This document shows, piece by piece, positions 26,794 through 35,954 of a DNA stretch of 64,000 bases. The notes beneath the pieces are model-generated. The model was given only the letters and a program-made list of their open reading frames with translations. It ran no database searches and was not told where the DNA came from. The position numbers and the translations under genes are program-made. Numbering within the stretch: position 1 is the first letter of the stretch; every line of letters begins with the position of its first letter. The DNA lies in contig CAVRXL010000013.1 in assembly GCA_963725145.1 (NCBI GenBank), forward strand, positions 1 to 64,000, in the 5' to 3' direction. The DNA comes from DATAEE01 sp963725145. GTDB taxonomy: Bacteria; Acidobacteriota; Vicinamibacteria; Vicinamibacterales; 2-12-FULL-66-21.

Positions 26794-29232
26794 TTATTCC
26801 GATCGCAACACGATGTTCGGATCCACCGTCGTCGCGCGGCGGGCTGGAATCCAGCAGGCAAGCGTTGCCGCGGCTGCGACGATGACCGCGGCCGCGCCGT
26901 ACACGTGCGGTGTCGTCGCCGTCACGCTGAAGAGCATGGTCTCGAGCATCCGAGACAGGCCGACGGCGCCTATGAGCCCGACGCCGATGCCGGCCGCGGC
27001 CAACCCGAGGCTCCGCCCGAGGAGCGTGCGCATGATGTCGCCGGCGCGCGCGCCGAGCGCCATGCGCACGCCGATCTCGGCGGTGCGGGCGCTCACGCTG
27101 TGGCTGGTCACGCCGTAGACGCCGACACCGGCGAGGGCGAGCGCCACCAGCGCAAAGAGCGTGAGCAACAGCGTCGCGAAGCGGGGCGCCGCGACCGACG
27201 CCTCGACCACCTGTTCCATCGTCGTCAGGCCGAAGACCGCGAGCGTGGGGTCGAGCTCGCGGATCGTCCGCCGCGCGGCGTCCGCCAGGTCCTCGGGACG
27301 CGATGCGGTCCGCACGACGAATGCCTGCTGCGCCCACGAGAACTGCAGGACGGGCATGTAGGCGCCCGCCACAGGCGTGACGGTGAGCGAGTCGTGGCGT
27401 TCGTCGTTGACGACGCCGATGATCTTCCGCGGCGTGCGCGTGTTCATCGCGACCCGAATGAGGCGACCGACCGGGCTCGCCCCCGGAAAGTACTGCCGCG
27501 CCAACGCCTCGTTGACCAGGACGACCGGCTCGGCGCCGTCGCGATCCCGCATCTCGAACGTGCGGCCTTCCAGCACGCGGAACCCCATCGCCTCGAAATA
27601 ACCGGGACCGGCGATGCTGATGTGCATTCGCGGCGACCTGCCGTCCGGGAACGCCGGCGCTCCCTCGATCGAGAAGGACGATCCCTGCCGATCGTCGCCG
27701 AGAGGCAGCGAGTCGATCGTGCCGGCCGCCTCGACGCCGGGCAGAGCGCTCAGCCGGGTAAGCGCCTGCTCGAGGAACGCGGCGCGCGCTTCGGCGGTGA
27801 ATCGCGTGCCGGGCAGCGTCACCCGGAACGAGAGCACGCGATCGGACTGGAACCCGGGGTCGACGCCGCGAAGCCGCAGGAAGCTCTCGCCAAGGAGCAC
27901 GGCGACCACGACGACGACCACGGCGATCGCCGCTTCGCCCGCGATCAGCGCGGCCTGCACGCGACGCGTCCCGGGGCCGCCGGTTGCCGACCGTTCGCGC
28001 AATCCATCGAGAGCGCGCTGCCGCGCGGCGTTCAGGATGGGCGCGCTGCCCGCGAGGACGGCGGCGACGATCGCGCAGGCCAGCGCGGCCGCGAGGGCGC
28101 GCCAATCCATGCTCACCTCGTCGAGCCGGGGCACGCTCGTCGGGCCGAGACGCGTGATCACCCTGACGCCCCAGGCCGCCAGCAGCACGCCGGCGCCGCC
28201 ACCGGCGAGCGCGAGCGCGAGAGACTCCGTGAAGAGCTGCCGCGCGAGCCGCCTCCGGCCCGCACCGAGCGCCGAGCGCACCGCGATCTCGCGCCGGCGG
28301 TCGATGCTGCGTGCCAGCAGCAGATGCGCCACGTTCGCGCAGGCCAGGAGAAGCACCAGCCCGACGGCGGCAAAGAGCACGAGCAGCGCCGGCCGTGTGT
28401 CTCCGGTGATCTCGTCGGCGAGGGGGACGACCGTCGCGCCCCATCCCACGTTCGAATCCGGATACTGCCTGGCCAGCCGCGCGGCCACGACGGCCATCTC
28501 CTCGCGAGCGCTCGCCACGGTTGCTCCGGGCGCGAGCCGGGCAACGACGGTCAGGAAGTGCGCGCCGCGCTGGTAGGAGAACTCTTTGTCCCGGAGCGGG
28601 ATCCAGATGTCGGCCGGCTCGGGCAGCTTGATAGCCTCGAACGACACCGGCGGTGGAAACTGGAAGTCCGGCGGCATCACGCCGACGACCTCGACGGTCC
28701 GGCCACCGAGCTGCAGCGCGCGTCCGACGATTGAAGGATCGCCTCCAAATCTGCGCCGCCACAATCCATCGGAGAGGATGACCGTCGGCGGCGAGGCCGC
28801 CTGCTCGTCCGCGGGCGTGAATCCGCGGCCGATCGCCGGCTTGACGCCGAGAAGATCGAAGAGAGGCCCCGCCACGCGCCCGGTCTCGAGCTGTTCGGCC
28901 TCAGCGTCGGCGTCCCCACCAAGCGTCAAGCTCGCGGGCGCGAACGCCGCAATCTCGGCGAACGACCGCGCCTGACGGCGCCAGTCGTCCAGATTGGGCG
29001 GCGCGACCGACATCAGGGGCACCCCGCGGATTTCGTTCGTCTCCCAGACGACCACGAGGCGATCGGGATCGGCGAAAGGCAGCGGCTTGAGGAGCACCGC
29101 GTAGACGACGCTGAACACGGCCGTGTTGGCGCCGATCCCGAGCGCGAGCGCGCCGAGCGCAGTGAGCGTCAGCGCGGGCTGACGAAGGAACGTGCGGAAC
29201 GCGTAGCGAGTGTCCTGAATCAGGCGGTCCAT
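26794..29232 (-). CDS. ADOP-family ABC-type permease (5)
   Basis: An 812-residue duplicated orphan permease. N-terminal MDRLIQDTRYAFRTFLRQP, TM1 ALALGIGANTAVFSVVYAVL, first FtsX block DRRREIAVRSALGAGRRRLARQL, linker helix LIAGEAAIAVVVVVVAVLLG, second FtsX block ARTAEIGVRMALGARAGDIMRT, tail PARRATTVDPNIVLRSE. The start lies 4 bases after the stop of permease 6 (29237), so the two are very likely translated from one message. The two halves each carry the MacB-type periplasmic core. Confidence 0.9.
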   Translation of the reverse strand: MDRLIQDTRYAFRTFLRQPALTLTALGALALGIGANTAVFSVVYAVLLKPLPFADPDRLVVVWETNEIRGVPLMSVAPPNLDDWRRQARSFAEIAAFAPASLTLGGDADAEAEQLETGRVAGPLFDLLGVKPAIGRGFTPADEQAASPPTVILSDGLWRRRFGGDPSIVGRALQLGGRTVEVVGVMPPDFQFPPPVSFEAIKLPEPADIWIPLRDKEFSYQRGAHFLTVVARLAPGATVASAREEMAVVAARLARQYPDSNVGWGATVVPLADEITGDTRPALLVLFAAVGLVLLLACANVAHLLLARSIDRRREIAVRSALGAGRRRLARQLFTESLALALAGGGAGVLLAAWGVRVITRLGPTSVPRLDEVSMDWRALAAALACAIVAAVLAGSAPILNAARQRALDGLRERSATGGPGTRRVQAALIAGEAAIAVVVVVVAVLLGESFLRLRGVDPGFQSDRVLSFRVTLPGTRFTAEARAAFLEQALTRLSALPGVEAAGTIDSLPLGDDRQGSSFSIEGAPAFPDGRSPRMHISIAGPGYFEAMGFRVLEGRTFEMRDRDGAEPVVLVNEALARQYFPGASPVGRLIRVAMNTRTPRKIIGVVNDERHDSLTVTPVAGAYMPVLQFSWAQQAFVVRTASRPEDLADAARRTIRELDPTLAVFGLTTMEQVVEASVAAPRFATLLLTLFALVALALAGVGVYGVTSHSVSARTAEIGVRMALGARAGDIMRTLLGRSLGLAAAGIGVGLIGAVGLSRMLETMLFSVTATTPHVYGAAAVIVAAAATLACWIPARRATTVDPNIVLRSE

Positions 29233-29236
29233 TGGT

Positions 29237-31624
29237 TCATTCCGCCCGCAGTACCACGATTGGATCGACCGCCGTCGCGCGGCGCGCGGGGATCGACGCG
29301 GCGATCCAGGCGACGCCGAAGAGCGCCGCCGCCGCGAGCACGAAGCTCCGCGGATCGGCCGGCCCGACCTCGTACAACATCGTCGTGATGTATCGTCCCA
29401 GGCCGAGCGCCCCGACGACGCCGACGGCGATGCCCACCGCCACCGGCTTCAGCGCTCCCGTTCGCACCATCCGCACGACGGCGCGCGCGTCGGCGCCAAG
29501 CGCCATGCGGATGCCGATCTCGTGCATCCGGCGGGCGACGGTCTGCGACAGCACGCCGTAGATCCCGACCGCGGCGAGCAGCAGCGCCGTGACCGCGAAC
29601 GCGCCGAGCACGGCCGCGGTGAAGCGGCGGTCGGCGACCGATGCCGACACCCGCTCGTCCATCGAGACGATCTCGACGGGGACGTCCGGCCCGACGGCCA
29701 TCACGGTCTCCCGCAGCACCGATGCCGAACGCTCGACGAGGTCGGCGCTCGCGAGCCTGACGGCGACGTACACGCTGGATCGCGTGCGCTTCGAGCGCTG
29801 CTGGTAGCTCACGTACGCCTCGGGCTGAAACGGACGGATGAGCGACCGATGCCGCAGGTCACCGACGACGCCGACGATCGTCAGCCACGGCTCGTCTCGA
29901 CCGTCCATCCCGCGGTACTGGAAGCGCCGGCCGATCGGATCGCCGTCACCGAGATACCGCTTCACGAATTCCTGGTTGACGACCGCCACGGGCTGCTGCG
30001 ACCCGTCGTCCGCGTCGCGGATGAACCGGCCTCTGACGAGCGGCACGCCGAGCGCCGGCAGATAGTCGGCGCTGACGACGCGATAGCCGGCGGACCAGTC
30101 ACGAACGTCCGCGTTATCGAGGCGGAAGCCGCCGCCTGGGTCGAACACGCCGAGCGGGATACTAGTCGTCAGCCCGGTGTGCCGGACGCCAGGTACGGAT
30201 CGCAGCCGCGTGAGCAGTTCGCTGTAGAACGCGACCGCCCGCGCCTCGCTGTCGTATCGCGATCCCGGAACCGTCATCTCGAGCGTCACCAGTCCTTGCG
30301 GGTTCCAGCCGGGATCGATGCTCGTCACCTTCCAGAGGCTGCGGATAAGAAGAGCGGCGCCGACGAGCAGGAGCGTGGCCAGCGCCGCTTCGGCCGCGAC
30401 CAGGAACGCCCGTGAACGTCCACCGGAGGCCACGCGCGCGCCGTGCGCCAGCGAATCGCGCAGATCGATCTGCGAGGCGCTGAGGGCGGGAACCAGACCG
30501 AACACGAAGACAGTCCCGACCGCGGTGGCGATCGAGAAGAGGAAGATTCGCCCGTCGATACCCACTTCGGCGCCGCGCGTGAGCGTGCCAGGGTCGATCG
30601 AGAGGAGGCCGCGCAGAATCCACGTGCCAGCGAGGAACCCGGCGACGCCGCCGACGACCGCGAGGATCAGGCTCTCGACGAGTAGCTGGCGCACGATGCG
30701 CGAGCGGCTGGCGCCGAGCGCCGCGCGGATCGCGAGCTCCCGGCGGCGTTCTTCCGCCCGCGCGAGCAGCGTGCTGGCGACGTTCGCGCACGCGATGAGG
30801 AGCACCAGACCGACGGCGCCGAGCAGCATCAGGAGGGCGGGTCGGGCGCGTCCCGACAGGCTCTCGTGCAGCGGCAGCATCGTGATGCCGATGGCGTCGT
30901 TATCCTGGCCGTGCCTGGTCTTGAGCTGCGTCGCAATCGTCGCGAGCTCGGCGCGCGCCTGTTCTGGGCTCACGTCGCCGCGAACACGCGCGATGACCGA
31001 GAAGTTATGCCCCGTGCGGCCCGTCTCGTCCTTGAAATGCTCCATCGGAAACCAGACGTCGGCATCTCGGGGATAGGCGAAGCCGGGCGGCATCACACCG
31101 ACGACCCTACAGCTCAACCCGACCGCTTCGACCCGCGCCTCCTCGACCGGCGCCTCGCCGAGCGTCTGGCGCCAGAACTCGTAGCTGACGACGACGGCGG
31201 GAGGGCCGCCTTCGAGGATCTCGTCGGTGGTGAACGTGCGGCCGGCGCTCGGCTGCACGCCCAACGCCTCGAAGAAATCACTCGAGACCTGATACACGTC
31301 CGCGAAGGTGGCGTTCTTGCCGGCGATCACCGTGTCCCGCCCACCGAAGTACGCGGCGAGCGCGTCGAAGCTCCGGGCCATGCGGAACCAATCCCGGAAG
31401 TTCGGGCCCGACACCGAGACCTGCGGCCCGCGCTCGGTCTGCTCCCAGAGCCGTACGATCCGGTCCTGATCGGGATAGGGCAGGGGCCGCAACAGGACCC
31501 CGTTGACGAGCGTGAAGATTGCCGTGTTCGCGCCGATGCCCAGCGCGAGCGTGACGACGGCGACCGCCGTGAAGCGCGGATGCTTCACGAGGATTTGCAG
31601 CGCGTGTCGAAGGTCTTGTCGCAT
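29237..31624 (-). CDS. ADOP-family ABC-type permease (6)
   Basis: A 795-residue duplicated orphan permease. N-terminal MRQDLRHALQILVKHPRF, TM1 TLALGIGANTAIFTLVNGVL, first FtsX block ERRRELAIRAALGASRSRIVRQL, linker LVAAEAALATLLLVGAALLI, second FtsX block RRMHEIGIRMALGADARAVVRM, tail PARRATAVDPIVVLRAE. Its ATG overlaps the stop of the upstream regulator-phosphatase gene as TAATG, indicating translational coupling. This coupling ties at least this permease to the regulatory genes at 31624-35763. Confidence 0.91.
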   Translation of the reverse strand: MRQDLRHALQILVKHPRFTAVAVVTLALGIGANTAIFTLVNGVLLRPLPYPDQDRIVRLWEQTERGPQVSVSGPNFRDWFRMARSFDALAAYFGGRDTVIAGKNATFADVYQVSSDFFEALGVQPSAGRTFTTDEILEGGPPAVVVSYEFWRQTLGEAPVEEARVEAVGLSCRVVGVMPPGFAYPRDADVWFPMEHFKDETGRTGHNFSVIARVRGDVSPEQARAELATIATQLKTRHGQDNDAIGITMLPLHESLSGRARPALLMLLGAVGLVLLIACANVASTLLARAEERRRELAIRAALGASRSRIVRQLLVESLILAVVGGVAGFLAGTWILRGLLSIDPGTLTRGAEVGIDGRIFLFSIATAVGTVFVFGLVPALSASQIDLRDSLAHGARVASGGRSRAFLVAAEAALATLLLVGAALLIRSLWKVTSIDPGWNPQGLVTLEMTVPGSRYDSEARAVAFYSELLTRLRSVPGVRHTGLTTSIPLGVFDPGGGFRLDNADVRDWSAGYRVVSADYLPALGVPLVRGRFIRDADDGSQQPVAVVNQEFVKRYLGDGDPIGRRFQYRGMDGRDEPWLTIVGVVGDLRHRSLIRPFQPEAYVSYQQRSKRTRSSVYVAVRLASADLVERSASVLRETVMAVGPDVPVEIVSMDERVSASVADRRFTAAVLGAFAVTALLLAAVGIYGVLSQTVARRMHEIGIRMALGADARAVVRMVRTGALKPVAVGIAVGVVGALGLGRYITTMLYEVGPADPRSFVLAAAALFGVAWIAASIPARRATAVDPIVVLRAE

Positions 31625-32742
31625 TATCGAATCTCGATCACGATGAGCGTCGCGTCGTCCTGAAACCCGTCCGCGGCGAACGCGGTGACGCGATCGAAGA
31701 GCGTCGCGTGCAGCGCGTTTGCGTCGAGCGCGCGATGCTCGACGAGGAGCTCGGCGAGACGGTCGTCGGTGAACTCTTCCCCGGACGAGTCCCTTGCCTC
31801 GGTGATGCCGTCGGTGTAGAGGAGCAGGCGGTCGCCCGGGTACAGCGGCAGCTCGGCTTCCTCGTAGCCGGTGTCCGGGAACACGCCGAGCACCATCCCT
31901 CCGGTCGACAGCTTCTCGATCCGGCCGTCCGCGCGCACGAGCAGGGGTGGGTTGTGGCCCGCGTTGGCGTAGGAGGCCACTCGCCGCTCCCCGTCGATGC
32001 GGACGTAACAGAACGTGACGAACCGGCCGCTGGTCATGTTGAGACAGAGCAGCCGATTAACGCTGGCGCAGATCGCCCGGGGCCGCGCCTTGTCCTGTGC
32101 GAACGCGCGCACAGCCGCCTGCAGGTTCGACATCAGGAGGGCGGCGGGCAGCCCCTTACCGGCCACGTCCGCGATCGACAAGCCAAGAACATCTGGACCG
32201 AACGTCAGCACGTCGTAGCAGTCGCCGCCGAAGCCCGATGCCGGCTGCCACGCACCGGCAATCCGGAAGGTTGCGGTAGCAGGGAAACTCGCCGGCAGGA
32301 GGCCGCGCTGGATGAGCCGCGCCTCGTCCTGCTCCCGCTGTTGTTTCGCATCGCGCCGGCGCGCCGCGCGCCCTTCTTCGATCTCACGCTGAAGGATCTC
32401 GATGAGCGTCGTGTCGTCCCACGGCTTCTGGACGAAGCTGCGCGCGCCGCGACGCATGGCATCGACGGCCGTGTCGATGCTGCCCCAGCCGGTCATGACG
32501 ACGACCGGCAGCCCGGCGTCGAACGCGCGGACGCGTGAGAGGAGCTCGAGCCCTTCGCGGCCCGAGGTCGTGTCGCGGGAGTAGTTCAGATCGATGAGCA
32601 GCAGCTCGTACGACTGCTCCTGCAGCTTCTCGACGACGGCGTCGGCCGACGCCACCAGGTCGGGCTCGAAGCCGGAGTCGGTCAGCAACAGGCGCAGGGC
32701 CTGCAGGACGTCGGGCTGGTCATCGGCGACGAGGACACGCAT
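31624..32742 (-). CDS. Response regulator fused to PP2C (RsbU/SpoIIE-type) phosphatase
   Basis: A 372-residue protein. The receiver domain has DDQ at 7-9 and phospho-acceptor Asp51 (LIDLNYSRDTTSG), Thr near 83 and Lys in FVQKPWDD. A helical linker leads to a PP2C-type phosphatase with GGDCYDV, ADVAGKGLPAALLM, YANAGHNPPLLV, LLYTDGITEARD and DDATLIVI, the metal-binding Asp motifs. Such proteins dephosphorylate anti-sigma-factor antagonists in partner-switching pathways; no antagonist gene is seen here. The receiver closely resembles that of the divergent NtrC-type regulator, including the extra DTTSG loop, so one kinase may serve both. The stop overlaps the start of permease 6. Confidence 0.92.
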   Translation of the reverse strand: MRVLVADDQPDVLQALRLLLTDSGFEPDLVASADAVVEKLQEQSYELLLIDLNYSRDTTSGREGLELLSRVRAFDAGLPVVVMTGWGSIDTAVDAMRRGARSFVQKPWDDTTLIEILQREIEEGRAARRRDAKQQREQDEARLIQRGLLPASFPATATFRIAGAWQPASGFGGDCYDVLTFGPDVLGLSIADVAGKGLPAALLMSNLQAAVRAFAQDKARPRAICASVNRLLCLNMTSGRFVTFCYVRIDGERRVASYANAGHNPPLLVRADGRIEKLSTGGMVLGVFPDTGYEEAELPLYPGDRLLLYTDGITEARDSSGEEFTDDRLAELLVEHRALDANALHATLFDRVTAFAADGFQDDATLIVIEIR

Positions 32743-32942
32743 ATGTGGAGACGCATCGCAAGCGGCGTGCCCCGGGGCTCAACCCTGATTTGACGGGCGT
32801 TTCGGCGGCTGACGTTGCCGGCTCGGTCCCGGCATCAGGACTGGCGGTCGCGGTTTCGGGACCGGATAAACGTCTTCGTCCGAATTCCGTCTAAGGGACT
32901 GTGACGTCCCACGCTGGCATGCATCTTCCTAGACAATGGGGA
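32743..32942. promoter_or_regulatory. Shared promoter region of divergent regulator genes
   Basis: This 200-base gap separates the starts of the response regulator-phosphatase (minus) and the NtrC-type regulator (plus). I looked for a -24/-12 sigma-54 element (GG-N10-GC) on both strands and found no convincing one. If the GTG at 32901 is used instead of ATG 32943, the gap shrinks to 158 bases. Confidence 0.4.
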
Positions 32943-34436
32943 ATGCGCGAGAAATCGGAGGGGTCGAGCCACGCGCGGATCCTCATCGCCGACGACCAGG
33001 CGGATGTCGTCGAGGCGCTCCGGCTCCTGCTGGCAGACGAAGGATACCGGGTCGAGACCGCCGCTTCGCCGGTCGAGGCGCTCGCCCGCCTCGAGTCCGA
33101 AGACTTCGACCTGGCGCTCATCGATCTCAACTACACGCGCGACACGACGTCGGGTCAGGAAGGCCTGGACCTGCTCGAGCGCATCCGCGGGATGGACCCG
33201 GCGTTGCCCGTCGTGATCATGACGGCCTGGAGCAGCGTGCCGATCGCGGTCGAAGCAATGCGGCGCGGCGCCCGGGACTACCTCGAGAAGCCGTGGGACG
33301 ACGACCGGCTGACGGCATGCGTGAGGACCCAGATCGCGCTGCGGCGCGCGGTCCGGCGGAGCGAACGCGCCGAGGAAGCGGCCGGCCGCCTGCAGCGTGC
33401 GCCCGTGTTCATCGCGGAGTCCGCCGCGATGAAGGCCATCGCGCGGACGATCGATCGCGTGGCGTCGTCCGACGCCGCCGTCCTCATTACCGGCGAGCAC
33501 GGCACCGGCAAAGAGGTGGTCGCGGCCCGGCTGCACGCGCGATCGGACCGGCACACCCGGCCCCTCGTCACGATGAACGCCGGAGGGCTCGCCGACGGCG
33601 TCGCGGAGAGCGAGCTGTTCGGCCATGTGAGGGGCGCCTTCACCGACGCGCGCGCGGACCGCCTGGGCTGCTTCGAGCTGGCAGACGAAGGGACGCTCTT
33701 TCTCGACGAGATCGCGAACATGCCGGTGCGGCTGCAGGCGAAGCTGCTGCGCGTCGCGCAGACCGGCGAGGTCCAGCGCGTCGGCTCGTCGAAGATGCGC
33801 TACGTCAACGTCCGCCTTCTGTCCGCGACCAACGCCAACATCGACGACGAGATCGCATCGGGACGGTTCCGCGAGGATCTGTTGTATCGCCTGAACACCG
33901 TCGTCCTGCATCTCCCGCCGCTGCGCGAGCGGCCCGAGGACGTCGCGCCGCTGGTGGCGCACTTCCTGGCGCGATACGCCGCGCGGTACGGCAAGCGCGC
34001 GGCGGCGTTCGACGGGGCGGCGCTCTCGGCGCTTGCCGCGCACCGCTGGCCGGGGAACGTGCGCGAGCTGGCGCACACCGTCGAGCGCGCGGTCCTGATG
34101 GCGGAATCCGGCGCGGAGATGATCCGAGCGGACGATCTCGAGTTGCGGTCCGGCTCGGGGAGTGACGTAGTGTCCGGCTTCAGCCGGACCACGGCGAAAG
34201 ACGCAGAGAACAGCCGGACCCCGCTCGATAACCTCCCGCTCGAGGACATCGAGCGACTCTTCATTCAGAAGGCGCTCGCGCGTCACGGCGGGGACGTCCG
34301 GCGCGCCGCGGCGCACCTCGGCCTGAGCCGGAGCGCGCTCTACCGCCGCCTGCAGCAGGTCACGGAGACTCCGGAGGGCGGACCTCTCAGGTCCGCCGAA
34401 CCATCCGAACCGACCGACGATGACGACGGCCGCTGA
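32943..34436 (+). CDS. NtrC-family sigma-54-dependent response regulator
   Basis: About 497 residues from ATG 32943 (GTG 32901 is an alternative). Receiver domain with Asp61 (LIDLNYTRDTTSG) and Lys116 (LEKPWDD). AAA+ domain with Walker A GEHGTGKE (184-191), GAFTDA (231-236) in place of the usual sigma-54-contacting GAFTGA, Walker B TLFLDE (251-256), and the sensor motif FREDLLYRLN. A Fis-type HTH is at the C-terminus (DVRRAAAHLGLSRSALYRRL). The linker between AAA+ and HTH contains VVSGFSRTTAKDAENSRTP, encoded by a REP-like palindrome at 34167-34192, and the C-terminal tail is encoded by a second palindrome at 34378-34398. The kinase gene overlaps the 3' end by 17 bases. Confidence 0.93.
   Translation: MREKSEGSSHARILIADDQADVVEALRLLLADEGYRVETAASPVEALARLESEDFDLALIDLNYTRDTTSGQEGLDLLERIRGMDPALPVVIMTAWSSVPIAVEAMRRGARDYLEKPWDDDRLTACVRTQIALRRAVRRSERAEEAAGRLQRAPVFIAESAAMKAIARTIDRVASSDAAVLITGEHGTGKEVVAARLHARSDRHTRPLVTMNAGGLADGVAESELFGHVRGAFTDARADRLGCFELADEGTLFLDEIANMPVRLQAKLLRVAQTGEVQRVGSSKMRYVNVRLLSATNANIDDEIASGRFREDLLYRLNTVVLHLPPLRERPEDVAPLVAHFLARYAARYGKRAAAFDGAALSALAAHRWPGNVRELAHTVERAVLMAESGAEMIRADDLELRSGSGSDVVSGFSRTTAKDAENSRTPLDNLPLEDIERLFIQKALARHGGDVRRAAAHLGLSRSALYRRLQQVTETPEGGPLRSAEPSEPTDDDDGR
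34167..34192. repeat. REP-like palindrome inside the NtrC-type gene
   Basis: GTCCGGCT (34172-34179), TC, AGCCGGAC (34182-34189), flanked by GTAGT and CAC. In frame it encodes part of VVSGFSRTT; the opposite strand reads VVRLKPDTT. A half copy follows at about 34212. Confidence 0.75.
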
Positions 34437-35763
34437 ACGAAGCGCACGGGTTCAGCCGAGCATCGAGCAGTCCGTCCTGATGCTCGGCCTGCTCGCCGGC
34501 CTGCCCGCCAGCGCGCTGGTGCTCTACGGCGTCTGGGCGGAGCCTTACACCTTCGAGGTGCGGTGGACCATCACCTCCGTCATCATCTGCGTGTGGGTCG
34601 GGGCGGCCGCTGCGGCGCGGCAGATGGTCACGCGAGTGCTCTTCGTCGCCGCGAATCTGCTCGGCGCGCTGCGCGAAGGGGACTACTCCATCCGCGGAGT
34701 CGGCGCGCGGTCCGGCAGCGCGGCAGGGCTCGTCATGCACGAGATCAACGCGCTCGGCCAGACGCTGCAGCGGCAGCGAACCGAAGCGGTGGAGTCGACC
34801 GCGCTCCTGTCGAGCGTGATGCAGGCGATCGACGTCGCGATGCTCGCGTTCGACACCGAGGAGCGCCTCGTGCTCGTCAACCCGGCCGCCGAGCGGCTGC
34901 TCGGCCGGTCCGCGCCGAAGCTGCTCGGGCGCCGGGCCGCCGAGCTGCGCCTCGATCCGTATCTCTCGGGATCGGTGCCGCGGCTCGTCGATCGCACGTT
35001 CGCCGGGCACGGCGCGCTCGAAGTCCGCCGCTCGACCTTCTATCGCGACGGCAAGCCGCACCAGCTCGTCGCGTTCTCCGACGTCAGCCGCGCGCTGCGC
35101 GAGCAGGAACAGCTCGCGTGGCAGCGGATCGTGCGCGTGCTGTCGCACGAGATCAACAACTCGCTGACGCCGATCAAGTCGATCGCGCACACGCTCAAGC
35201 GGATGGTCTCCCGGGTGCCGGACCTGCCCCGGGGGGCGGAGATCGTCGACGGCCTGACGCTGATCGAGACGCGCTCCGGCGCGCTCGGACGATTCCTCCG
35301 CGCCTACGCCCAGCTCGCCAAGCTGCCCAAGCCGCAGCCGAAGCGGATCTCGATCATGCCGCTCGCGCGGCGGGTCGCCGAGCTGGAACACGATCGGCTG
35401 CCGGTCGAGATCCGGGCGGCCTCGGACATCCAGCTGGACGCCGATCCCGACCAGATCGAACAGCTCCTGATCAACATCGTTCGCAACGCGGTCGACGCGG
35501 CGCTCGAGACCGGCGGCGCGGTGTGGATCGAGTGGACGGGCAGCGACGGGTTCGAGATGACGATCGAGGACGAAGGCCCCGGCCTGCCCGATACAACCAA
35601 CCTGTTCGTGCCCTTCTTCACCACCAAGCCGACAGGTTCGGGCATCGGCCTCGTCCTGTGCCGGCAGATCGCCGAGGCGCACGGCGGGACGCTTACGCTG
35701 GAGGGCAGAGCTGCAGCGCGCGGGTGTAGGGCCACTCTCAGACTTCCTGCATTGACGATTTGA
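34420..35763 (+). CDS. Membrane histidine kinase (NtrB/NtrY-like)
   Basis: A 447-residue sensor kinase. Two N-terminal membrane segments (VLMLGLLAGLPASALVLYGV and WTITSVIICVWVGAAAAA) leave almost no periplasmic loop, so sensing is probably in the membrane or cytoplasm. A HAMP-like helix and a PAS domain (about 125-225) precede the HisKA box with His243 (LSHEINNSLTPIKS). The ATPase domain has the N box NIVRNAVDAAL, EDEGPGLP, and GSGIGLVLC. The ATG lies within the last codons of the NtrC-type gene, so the pair is translationally coupled. The likely partner is that regulator and perhaps also the divergent response regulator-phosphatase. Confidence 0.93.
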   Translation: MTTAAERSARVQPSIEQSVLMLGLLAGLPASALVLYGVWAEPYTFEVRWTITSVIICVWVGAAAAARQMVTRVLFVAANLLGALREGDYSIRGVGARSGSAAGLVMHEINALGQTLQRQRTEAVESTALLSSVMQAIDVAMLAFDTEERLVLVNPAAERLLGRSAPKLLGRRAAELRLDPYLSGSVPRLVDRTFAGHGALEVRRSTFYRDGKPHQLVAFSDVSRALREQEQLAWQRIVRVLSHEINNSLTPIKSIAHTLKRMVSRVPDLPRGAEIVDGLTLIETRSGALGRFLRAYAQLAKLPKPQPKRISIMPLARRVAELEHDRLPVEIRAASDIQLDADPDQIEQLLINIVRNAVDAALETGGAVWIEWTGSDGFEMTIEDEGPGLPDTTNLFVPFFTTKPTGSGIGLVLCRQIAEAHGGTLTLEGRAAARGCRATLRLPALTI

Positions 35764-35947
35764 GATTGGGGATTGTGGATTGATTGGCGATTGATGATTG
35801 GCGATTGGAGATTTATTGCTGATTGGGGATTGGGCGCTGCGCGAAGTAGCGGCGCGCGTTCGTCACCAATCAGCAATCGTCAATCAATCCTCAATCCCCA
35901 ATCTCCAATCAACAATCAATCCGCAATCGCCAATCCCCAATCGACAA
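35762..35947. repeat. Long imperfect inverted repeat of GATTG units between convergent genes
   Basis: The left arm (35762-35834) is built from short units such as GATTGGGGATTG and GATTGGCGATTG; the right arm (35865-35947) is made of the complements CAATCCCCAATC and CAATCGCCAATC. The centre is GC-rich. Transcripts from either side could form a hairpin of ~75 bases per arm, so it may act as a bidirectional terminator. The stop of the kinase is at its left edge and the stop of the repeat protein is just to the right. Confidence 0.8.
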
Positions 35948-35954
35948 TGCAGGA

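Noticed and set aside
26708..28762. Alternative minus-strand frame within permease 5
   Set aside because: Arg-rich shadow of the real frame without recognisable domains.
32743..32942. Sigma-54 promoter in the divergent regulator gap
   Set aside because: No GG-N10-GC element with acceptable context on either strand; the nearest candidate (GGCGGCTGACGTTGC) has wrong spacing.
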